This document shows, one piece after another, positions 1-5,289 of a stretch of 5,573 bases of DNA (positions are counted from its first letter, which is position 1; every line of letters starts with the position of its first letter). Below the pieces are notes generated by a model that was not told the origin of the DNA, did not search any database, and worked only from the letters and a program-made list of their open reading frames with translations. The stretch spans positions 1 through 5,573 of the forward strand of contig JAPOZE010000277.1 in NCBI GenBank assembly GCA_026706225.1, read 5' to 3'. Made by a program: the position numbers and the translations under genes. The DNA is from Acidobacteriota bacterium. GTDB taxonomy: Bacteria > Acidobacteriota > Terriglobia > Versatilivoradales > Versatilivoraceae.

Positions 1-1
1 G

Positions 2-1345
2 TCGGTGGAGGCGGAGCGATTGGGCTACGCCGTGCTGGTTGCGGAGGGCTCGACCATCGTGCGTCAGATGATCGAGACCGGCAAGATCGAAGCCGTGGTG
101 GGGGTCAGTTGCATCAACGTGCTGGAGAAGTGCTTCCCCCACATGGAGGCCGCAGCCGTGCCGGGAATGGCCATTCCGCTGCTGCAGGACGACTGCGTGA
201 ACACCACAGTGGACCTCGACTGGGTCTGGGACCTGATTCACCTGACGGCCGACGACAAGACCTATCGCCTCGACCTGGACGGGCTCAAGAGCGAGGTCCA
301 GAGCTGGTTCCACGAGGAGGCGCTGGCGGAGCTGCTGGGCCCACCGAAAGAGGAGACGGCCGCCATCGCCCAGGGCTGGCTGGCCAAGGCCGGAAAGCGC
401 TGGAGACCCTATCTGGCCACCTGCACCTACATGGCGCTGCAGAGCCACCGCCAGGAGGCTGCTCCCCAGTCCTCGCCCGAGCTGAAGAGGCTGGCGGTGG
501 CCATTGAATGCTTCCACAAGGCTTCCCTGATCCACGACGACATCGAGGACGGAGACCTGGAGCGCTACGGCAGCCCGGCGCTGCACGCCGAAGTCGGGGT
601 GCCGGTGGCTCTCAACGTGGGGGACTTCCTGCTGGGAGAGGGCTACCGGTTGATCTCGGAACTATCCATCGACCCAGCCGTTCAAGTGGAGATGCTGAGA
701 TTGGCCTCTGACGGCCACCTGACCTTGAGCCGCGGGCAGGGCCTGGAGCTCTGCTGGGCTCGGAGCCCCAAGCCTCTCTCCTCCCTGCAGGTGCTGGACA
801 TCTTCCGCAAAAAGACAGCCCCGGCCTTCGAGGTGGCGTTGCGCCTGGGAGCCTGCCTGGGAGGCGCCGATGACGACACCCACGCCGTCCTGCGCCAGTA
901 CAGTCAATCGCTGGGCATTGCCTATCAGATTCGCGACGATCTGGAGGACTACGATGGGACCAGCGATTCGAACGACCTGGAAGCCCTGCGGCCGTCGCTG
1001 ATGCTGGCCATTGCCCACAAGCGTGCCCTGCAGGGCCGCGAAAAGGATCTCATCGCCTCCCTCTTTCGAATGGACTGCCGCTATTCCCAGGTATCCGCGG
1101 AGGTCCAGCGCATCCTGGCCGAGCGCGGCGTTACCGAGAAGGCCCGGGAGCTGCTGGAAGCCTACAAGGAAGAGGCGGTTCGTTCCCTGCGCTTTCTCTC
1201 CAACCCGACACTGAAGGGACTGCTGCGCCGGGTGGTGGGCAAGATCTTCGGCGAGCAGTTCATCGAGGGCTACTGCAGTGAGTTTGAGGCTCGAAATGCT
1301 GCAAGTCGCGCGGCTGGCCCCCAACCTGCTGCGCGAAGCCACTGA
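2..1345 (+). CDS. DUF116-like / trans-polyprenyl diphosphate synthase fusion (5'-partial)
   Basis: The frame is open to the left edge, so the true start lies outside; residues are counted from the GTG at 5. Residues ~1-80 resemble the C-terminal part of DUF116 (GVSCINVLEKC, cysteines 36, 43 and 64), a family of unknown function. Residues ~105-425 form an all-alpha polyprenyl synthetase. They contain GKRWRP (130-135), the first Asp-rich motif DDIED (178-182), a KT motif (270-271), a GQ motif (244-245) and the second Asp-rich motif QIRDDLED (308-315). By family knowledge, the Asp-rich motifs hold Mg2+ and diphosphate while IPP is condensed onto an allylic diphosphate in the cytoplasm. The first motif has no two-residue insert, and Ala174/Ser175 precede it in place of bulky aromatics. 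This argues against strict farnesyl-PP termination and favours C20 or longer. The 3' end overlaps the next gene, suggesting one operon. The synthase call is firm; the product length and DUF116 role are inference. Confidence 0.9.
   Translation, partial: SVEAERLGYAVLVAEGSTIVRQMIETGKIEAVVGVSCINVLEKCFPHMEAAAVPGMAIPLLQDDCVNTTVDLDWVWDLIHLTADDKTYRLDLDGLKSEVQSWFHEEALAELLGPPKEETAAIAQGWLAKAGKRWRPYLATCTYMALQSHRQEAAPQSSPELKRLAVAIECFHKASLIHDDIEDGDLERYGSPALHAEVGVPVALNVGDFLLGEGYRLISELSIDPAVQVEMLRLASDGHLTLSRGQGLELCWARSPKPLSSLQVLDIFRKKTAPAFEVALRLGACLGGADDDTHAVLRQYSQSLGIAYQIRDDLEDYDGTSDSNDLEALRPSLMLAIAHKRALQGREKDLIASLFRMDCRYSQVSAEVQRILAERGVTEKARELLEAYKEEAVRSLRFLSNPTLKGLLRRVVGKIFGEQFIEGYCSEFEARNAASRAAGPQPAARSH
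1286..1298 (+). promoter_or_regulatory. Ribosome binding site favouring the ATG at 1296
   Basis: GAGG at 1286-1289 sits six bases before ATG 1296. A rival GTG at 1278 has GAGGG at 1265-1269 eight bases upstream, so both starts are usable. The ATG is preferred because it is the stronger start codon and shortens the overlap with the upstream gene from 68 to 50 bases. The difference is only six residues. Confidence 0.4.
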
Positions 1346-2162
1346 GCGGGTCGACGACTTCCTGCGGAACCAGATCAATCCGGACGGAGGATTCCGGGAT
1401 CGTGCCGGCCACAGCGATCTCTACTACACCGTCTTCGGCCTGGAAGGTCTGATCGCGCTGCGCCGGCAGCCGCCCTATTCCCGGATACGCCCTTTTCTGG
1501 AAGACTTCGGGGACGGTGAAGGGCTCGACCTGGTCCACCTGGCCTGCCTAGCACGCTGCTGGGCGGCTCTTCCTTCCGGCAGCCTCCCCTCCCAAACCGG
1601 ACGGCGCCTGGCCGAGCGGCTCCATGCCTTTCGAACCCGCGACGGAGGTTACGCCTCCACCCCGGGCAGCCCCACGGGAACCGTCTACCACGGCTTTCTG
1701 ACGCTGGGGGCTCACCAGGACCTGGGGGTTCCCCTCCCCGACCCCACGGGGTTGGGGCGGTCGGTGCAATCGCTCCAGTTGGACAGCGGGGGCTTTTCCG
1801 GGCGCCAGGGCCTGGCGGCCGCCTCGACTCCCAATACCGCCGCCGCCCTGACCCTTCTCCGGCAGCTTGGAACCCCTGCCCTGCCCGGAGGCTCCGACTG
1901 GCTTTTGGGACAAGCCTGCCCGGAGGGCGGCTTTCGTGCGGGCGAGGGCACCCCGATCCCCGACCTGCTGTCGACCGCCACCGCCCTGCACGCCCTGGCC
2001 GGGACGCACGTCTCCTTCGAGCACCTCAAGGAGCCCACCCTGGATTTCCTGGATACGCTCTGGACCAGCCGTGGAGCCTTCTACGGAAACTGGACCGACG
2101 ACACCGCCGACTGCGAATACACCTGGTACGCCCTGCTCGCCCTGGGCCACCTGAGCCTGTGA
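1296..2162 (+). CDS. Prenyltransferase/squalene-oxidase repeat protein (alpha/alpha barrel), non-canonical zinc site
   Basis: About 288 residues, the length of a prenyltransferase beta-like barrel and less than half a hopene cyclase. Repeated Gly-rich turns precede helices: PDGGFRDRAG, RDGGYAST, DSGGFSG, CPEGGFRAGEG and the last one before NWTDDTADCEYTWYALLALG. This is the pattern of Rab geranylgeranyl transferase beta subunits and terpene cyclases. In protein prenyltransferases Zn2+ is held by D-x-C plus a His in a D-x-x-H-T context. Here the matching places read PDLL (Cys replaced by Leu) and DCEYT (His replaced by Tyr). No DxDD motif is visible, so it is neither an obvious zinc prenyltransferase nor an obvious class II cyclase. 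Translational overlap with the upstream polyprenyl synthase suggests a coupled role with a prenyl substrate. It may be a divergent cyclase, a cyclase partner or a lipid-binding barrel. Fold assignment is solid; function is unknown. Confidence 0.82.
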   Translation: MLQVARLAPNLLREATERVDDFLRNQINPDGGFRDRAGHSDLYYTVFGLEGLIALRRQPPYSRIRPFLEDFGDGEGLDLVHLACLARCWAALPSGSLPSQTGRRLAERLHAFRTRDGGYASTPGSPTGTVYHGFLTLGAHQDLGVPLPDPTGLGRSVQSLQLDSGGFSGRQGLAAASTPNTAAALTLLRQLGTPALPGGSDWLLGQACPEGGFRAGEGTPIPDLLSTATALHALAGTHVSFEHLKEPTLDFLDTLWTSRGAFYGNWTDDTADCEYTWYALLALGHLSL

Positions 2163-2170
2163 GGCGCATA

Positions 2171-2406
2171 CCCCCGGGAGCGCGGGCGTCTCGCCCGCAA
2201 CCTTATTTCTGCCGACGGTCTCCCATTCACCACCACACCCTTGCCAAGCGCGCCAACCCCGCCGTTCCCAGGTGAAAATAGGCCACTGCACCGTGCCCCG
2301 TCGATTGAAATGCGGGAAGTGGCCACGATTGTGCCAAGTCTTGTGCGGGCGGGACGCCCGCGCTCCCGGGTGGGGTTCCTTACAAACTGAAGTGCCTCCA
2401 CCGCCT
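2171..2406. repeat. REP/BIME-like element, copy A
   Basis: The core (2171-2370, 200 bp) is bounded by inverted copies of a GC hairpin. The left one has stem GCGGGCG (2182-2188), loop TCT and CGCCCGC (2192-2198), preceded by GGAG (2177-2180). The right one has GCGGGCG (2345-2351), loop GGA and CGCCCGC (2355-2361), followed by CTCC, the complement of GGAG. A GTAG or GGAG tetranucleotide beside the stem is typical of REP sequences mobilised by REP-associated tyrosine transposases. No such transposase gene is in this window. Similarity to copy B (2821-3053) is strong at both ends and around TCGATTGAAATGCGGGAA (2301-2318), and continues past the right hairpin to about 2406. The left hairpin starts 19 bases after the barrel gene's stop and could slow transcription, but no T-run follows. 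Confidence 0.85.
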
Positions 2407-2410
2407 GGAA

Positions 2411-2439
2411 TTGACGCGACGAGAGTAGGCCCCTACACT
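2411..2439 (+). promoter_or_regulatory. Sigma-70-type promoter of the antitoxin gene
   Basis: TTGACG (2411-2416) and TACACT (2434-2439) are separated by exactly 17 bases, matching the -35 TTGACA (5 of 6) and -10 TATAAT (4 of 6) consensus. The predicted transcription start, about seven bases past the -10, falls on or next to the ATG at 2446, implying a leaderless message. It lies directly after the right end of repeat copy A. Antitoxins of this class usually repress their own promoter, so an operator here is plausible, but no clear palindrome is visible. Confidence 0.6.
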
Positions 2440-2445
2440 ACGCTT

Positions 2446-2724
2446 ATGTCCACAAGAAACATCAAATCGACCTACTCGCTGGACTTTGAATCCGTTCGGT
2501 TGCTGCAAGCGTTGGCCCGCCATTGGAAGGTGTCGGAGTCCGAGGTGTTGCGCCGGGCCCTGCGGATTGCGGCAAGAGTTGCAGGGCCAGGTAAGACCCC
2601 CACGGAATCACTCGACCGGTTGCAGGCCTCACTGCGCGAGCGAAAAGTCAATCTCACCCGATGGGAGCGAGAGGTGACGCACGAGCGCCACCCAGCAGCG
2701 TGGTCGCAGTTACCGTCGCCATGA
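2446..2724 (+). CDS. Ribbon-helix-helix (CopG/VapB-like) antitoxin
   Basis: A 92-residue protein. Residues ~7-45 form a ribbon-helix-helix fold: strand KSTYSLD, helix A ESVRLLQALARHW, turn KVSESE, helix B VLRRALRIAARV. This dimeric DNA-binding unit is found in CopG/Arc/VapB-type regulators. The tail (~55-92), with SLDRLQASLRERK and TRWEREVTHER, is charged and helical, as expected for the toxin-binding part of an antitoxin. The ATG at 2446 is chosen because a promoter ends only six bases upstream. The frame stays open back to about 2272, but that stretch is repeat copy A and not a credible N-terminus. The TGA stop overlaps the ATG at 2721 (ATGA), the usual antitoxin-toxin coupling, yet the toxin frame is only 11 codons long. 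It is probably an orphan antitoxin. A plain transcriptional repressor is the alternative. Confidence 0.8.
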   Translation: MSTRNIKSTYSLDFESVRLLQALARHWKVSESEVLRRALRIAARVAGPGKTPTESLDRLQASLRERKVNLTRWEREVTHERHPAAWSQLPSP

Positions 2725-2756
2725 TTTGTATGGAGGCCACCGTTCTGATGAGGTGA
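2721..2756 (+). pseudogene. Stub of a PIN-domain (VapC-like) toxin
   Basis: The frame starting at ATG 2721 overlaps the antitoxin stop as ATGA and reads MICMEATVLMR before TGA at 2754-2756. VapC-type PIN nucleases typically open with Met-Ile-x-hydrophobic-Asp-x-Ser/Thr-hydrophobic-Leu, where the Asp is the first metal ligand. Here the phasing fits, but Glu (residue 5) replaces that Asp and the frame ends at once. No PIN continuation is recognisable in any forward frame before repeat copy B begins at 2821. The toxin therefore appears lost. The assignment rests on 11 residues plus position behind the antitoxin. Confidence 0.4.
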
Positions 2757-2820
2757 CCGCCTGCATTCACCAGGGTTTCAACGAGGCCTGCACGGTTAGT
2801 TTCGAAGCGAGTGGTCGTGC

Positions 2821-3053
2821 CCCCCGGGAGCGCGGGCGTCCCGCCCGCATCCTTATTCCTGCAAACACGATTGCATCCACCGCCGTTCCCTTGCAACGTG
2901 CATCAAACCCACAGTTACCCGGCGAAAAATGGACAACTGTATGGTGCCGGTCGATTGAAATCCGGGAAATTCCAGCATTGTGCCACGTCTTATGCGGGCG
3001 GGACGCCCGCGCTACCGGGGGGGCTCTTCACAAGCTGTATTGCCTCCACGGCA
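2821..3053. repeat. REP/BIME-like element, copy B
   Basis: The core (2821-3019, 199 bp) has the same architecture as copy A. The left hairpin is GCGGGCG (2832-2838), loop TCC, CGCCCGC (2842-2848), preceded by GGAG. The right hairpin is GCGGGCG (2994-3000), loop GGA, CGCCCGC (3004-3010), followed by CTAC, the complement of GTAG. Both tetranucleotides known for REPs therefore occur in one element. Internal sequence is diverged from copy A, but TCGATTGAAATCCGGGAA (2951-2968) and the ~35 bases past the right hairpin (TGCCTCCACGGC) are shared. Both copies lie in the same orientation, 650 bp apart. Reading frames through the element encode low-complexity Gly/Pro/Arg/Ala peptides that are not genes. 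Confidence 0.85.
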
Positions 3054-3070
3054 AAAAATGAAGTTAGAAT
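3040..3070 (+). promoter_or_regulatory. Possible weak promoter of the cyclase gene
   Basis: TTGCCT (3040-3045) and TAGAAT (3065-3070) resemble -35 and -10 boxes, but the 19-base spacing is long. They lie at the right edge of repeat copy B, about 65 bases before the chosen cyclase start. This is the only candidate seen between the repeat and the gene, and it is weak. Confidence 0.2.
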
Positions 3071-3135
3071 TTCACCGGTGCGGAAAACCACAGGCAGGAA
3101 TTCTTGAGCGCTCGCCACCAGAACAACGACAATCG

Positions 3136-5052
3136 ATGACCTCTTTGCCGGACCTCGATCGCGAACAACTGAGCCAGACCCTGGCCCGAGCTACCGGAAG
3201 GCTGCTGGATTCACGAGTCCCGGCGGGCCACTGGGAGGGCGAGTTGTCGAGCAGCGCCCTTTCCACTGCCACGGCGGTGCTGGCATTGGCCGTGGTTCTG
3301 CGGGAGGGAAAACGAAAGCTGGACCCCGCTCTGCTGGCCACCTGCCGGGGACTGGCAGCCCGGGGAACGGAATGGCTGGTTGAAAACCGGAATGCGGACG
3401 GCGGCTTCGGCGATACGGTGGGCAGTCCCGCCAACCTGAGCACCACCGTGCTGGTCTGGGCGGCCCTGACAGCCGCGGAGAGTGATTCCGAGCAAGCGCT
3501 GGCCGCCACCCAGGCTTGGCTGACCGGCAAGGCCGGAGGGCTGGACGCCGTTAGGCTGGCCGCGGCCATTACCGAACGCTATGGAGAAGACCGGACCTTT
3601 TCGGCGCCTATCCTGACCGCCTGCACCCTGGCCGGCGCCTTTGGGTCGGATGCCGGCGCCTGGACACGGGTGCCCCAGCTTCCCTTCGAGCTGGCCGTCT
3701 GTCCCCCCCAGTGGTTCAAGTGGCTGCGCCTGCCGGTGGTCAGCTATGCCCTGCCGGCCCTGATTGCCATCGGCCAGGTCCGCCACCGCTTCCGGCCCAC
3801 CCGAAATCCCTTGCTGCGTGTGATCCGCTCGCTGGCGCGACAGCGGAGCCTGGAGCTGCTGCACAAAATTCAGCCGGCAAGCGGGGGGTACCTGGAAGCG
3901 GTCCCGCTCACCAGCTTCGTGATCATGAGCCTGACGGCCAGCGGCCAGGTGGGGCATCCCGTGGTCTTGCGGGGCCTCGACTTTCTGGCGGGAACCGCCC
4001 GCAGCGACGGGGCCTGGCCCATCGACACCAACCTGGCCACCTGGGTGACCACCCAGTCTCTGGCCGCCCTGGCCGCCGGCGGGGACCTGGAATCCCACCT
4101 GGGTGCGGACCAGAGGGGCAAGCTCCGTCGCTGGCTGCTGGACCAGCAATATCGCAGCCTGCATCCCTATACCCATGCCGACCCGGGCGGTTGGGCCTGG
4201 ACGGATCTTCCGGGCGGGGTTCCGGATGCCGACGATACCGCCGGAGCCCTGCTGGCCTTGAGCCACCTGGGACCCGTCGATGCCGAGTCCGGCCAAGCTG
4301 CTTGCGCCGGGGTGGAATGGCTGCTCGACCTCCAGAACACCGACGGAGGCATTCCCACTTTCTGCCGTGGCTGGGGCCGGCTGCCCTTTGACCGCAGCAG
4401 TCCCGACCTGACGGCCCATGCCCTGCTGGCCTGGTCAAACTGGCAACCGGCTGTCCCGCTCCGGCTACGATCCCGCCTGCAGTCGGCTCGGAGGCGCGGT
4501 GTGGACTATCTGGCCGGTTCCCAACGGGAGGACGGGGCCTGGGTGCCGCTCTGGTTCGGCAACCAGTCGGCCCCCGGCGAAGAAAACCCGACCTATGGCA
4601 CGGCTCGGGTGGTTCTGGCCCTCAACCGCCTGGCCCGCGACGGAGGCGTTGAAGTTGAAAACATGAGGGGGCATGGCATCCAGTGGCTGTTGGCCGCACA
4701 AAACTCCGACGGTGGCTGGGGCGGTGCCGAGGGAGTGGATTCCACCATCGAGGAAACGGGGCTTGCGGTTCAGGCCCTGGCGGATGCCCTGGAGCTAGCT
4801 TCGCCTGCCCGGGGCCCGACGGGAACCTCCGTGGAGGCCGCCGTTCGCAAGGGAGCGAACTGGCTGGTCTCGCAGACCCGAGGAGGGCGGGACTTCGAGC
4901 CGTCCCCCATCGGGCTCTACTTCTCCAAGCTGTGGTACTACGAACGCGAGTACCCGGTCATCTTCACTGTGGCCGCCCTGGGCCGCGCGTCCTGCACGGC
5001 TTATCGGTGCACTCTGTCCAAGACCTCGGCCGGCGGAGGCGGAAACAAGTAG
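3136..5052 (+). CDS. Class II triterpene cyclase (squalene-hopene cyclase superfamily)
   Basis: 638 residues from ATG 3136, matching the usual ~630 of bacterial squalene-hopene cyclases. The frame opens further upstream, but that part is repeat copy B plus unrelated sequence. No clear Shine-Dalgarno sequence fixes the start. Residues 31-45 (GHWEGELSSSALSTA) are the cyclase N-terminal region. Residues 183-215 (PFEL...WFKWLRLPVVSYALPALIAIG) match the membrane-facing segment of this family. PDADDTA (363-369) carries the DxDD catalytic acid that protonates the terminal alkene. QW-type repeats recur: GTEWLVENRNADGGFG, GLDFLAGTARSDGAW, GVEWLLDLQNTDGGI, RGVDYLAGSQREDGAW and IQWLLAAQNSDGGWG. The last motif block (591-618, IGLYFSKLWYYEREYP) resembles, but is not identical to, the hopene-cyclase C-terminus. 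Members are monotopic inner-membrane enzymes. With a polyprenyl synthase nearby, it probably cyclises squalene or another polyprene. Product unknown. Confidence 0.92.
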   Translation: MTSLPDLDREQLSQTLARATGRLLDSRVPAGHWEGELSSSALSTATAVLALAVVLREGKRKLDPALLATCRGLAARGTEWLVENRNADGGFGDTVGSPANLSTTVLVWAALTAAESDSEQALAATQAWLTGKAGGLDAVRLAAAITERYGEDRTFSAPILTACTLAGAFGSDAGAWTRVPQLPFELAVCPPQWFKWLRLPVVSYALPALIAIGQVRHRFRPTRNPLLRVIRSLARQRSLELLHKIQPASGGYLEAVPLTSFVIMSLTASGQVGHPVVLRGLDFLAGTARSDGAWPIDTNLATWVTTQSLAALAAGGDLESHLGADQRGKLRRWLLDQQYRSLHPYTHADPGGWAWTDLPGGVPDADDTAGALLALSHLGPVDAESGQAACAGVEWLLDLQNTDGGIPTFCRGWGRLPFDRSSPDLTAHALLAWSNWQPAVPLRLRSRLQSARRRGVDYLAGSQREDGAWVPLWFGNQSAPGEENPTYGTARVVLALNRLARDGGVEVENMRGHGIQWLLAAQNSDGGWGGAEGVDSTIEETGLAVQALADALELASPARGPTGTSVEAAVRKGANWLVSQTRGGRDFEPSPIGLYFSKLWYYEREYPVIFTVAALGRASCTAYRCTLSKTSAGGGGNK

Positions 5053-5279
5053 CTTGCCGCGTAGCCGACGACCAGGTTCACCGCGGTGGCCAATCCCGCA
5101 ACCCACATCCAGTTAATTCCGCCCAGCGACCCTTCCAGCAGCCCTTCGGGCAACACCACCAGGTCGGGACGCTTGCGGGCTGCGAAACGAATGAACTTCT
5201 CCATCTTGTCGGCGTTAGGCGCCTTGTCCCAGGGTTTGCCCCGGAGCGAAACGGCCGCAGCCTGGACAACGTTGTACAT
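5001..5279 (-). pseudogene. Chimeric remnant: carbon-nitrogen hydrolase N-terminus joined to a sodium:solute symporter C-terminus
   Basis: The open frame encodes 92 residues from ATG 5279, with a good GAGGGAG ribosome site (5284-5290). Residues 1-50 read like the start of a nitrilase-superfamily amidohydrolase: VVQAAAVSLRGKPWDK, a helix, then PDLVVLPEGLLEG. The Glu of LPEG sits in the loop after the first core strands and is not the whole active site; the catalytic Lys and Cys regions are absent. Residues 53-80 abruptly become a hydrophobic helix, GINWMWVAGLATAVNLVVGY, followed by LFPPPP, the typical last membrane helix and tail of a sodium:solute symporter. A normal hydrolase has about 250-300 residues and a symporter about 500. 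The likely origin is an in-frame deletion fusing two tandem genes near 5121-5132. It follows the sulfatase by 10 bases and its last 52 bases are antisense to the cyclase 3' end. A very short real fusion protein is less likely. Confidence 0.65.
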
Positions 5280-5289
5280 GGTTCTCCCT

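Noticed and set aside
662..1378. Minus-strand open frame opposite the polyprenyl synthase
   Set aside because: No recognisable domain, and it is antisense to the well-supported synthase motifs.
1296..2162. Functional protein farnesyl/geranylgeranyl transferase beta subunit
   Set aside because: Two of the three zinc ligands are replaced and no alpha subunit gene is nearby.
2182..2198. Rho-independent terminator after the barrel gene
   Set aside because: The GC stem is present but no T-run follows, and the same hairpin occurs at the other repeat ends, so it is better explained as a REP.
2272..2445. Upstream extension of the antitoxin frame
   Set aside because: It is encoded by repeat copy A, and the promoter at 2411-2439 lies inside it.
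2171..3019. CRISPR array
   Set aside because: Only two pairs of hairpins, ~650 bp apart, with related internal sequence; no regular spacers or cas genes.
2726..3061. Open frames of ~100 residues across repeat copy B
   Set aside because: They consist largely of translated REP hairpins (Gly/Pro/Arg/Ala-rich), with no domain, no start signal and no partner.
2980..3135. N-terminal extension of the cyclase frame back to 2980
   Set aside because: It reads through the right hairpin of repeat copy B (MRAGRPRYRG) and then sequence with no cyclase features; the family-like protein begins at about 3136. A start at ATG 3058 cannot be fully excluded but has no ribosome site.
3211..4419. Long minus-strand open frame opposite the cyclase
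   Set aside because: Low-complexity Gly/Gln/Pro-rich translation, a typical shadow of a GC-rich gene; the plus strand carries a clear enzyme with DxDD and QW motifs.
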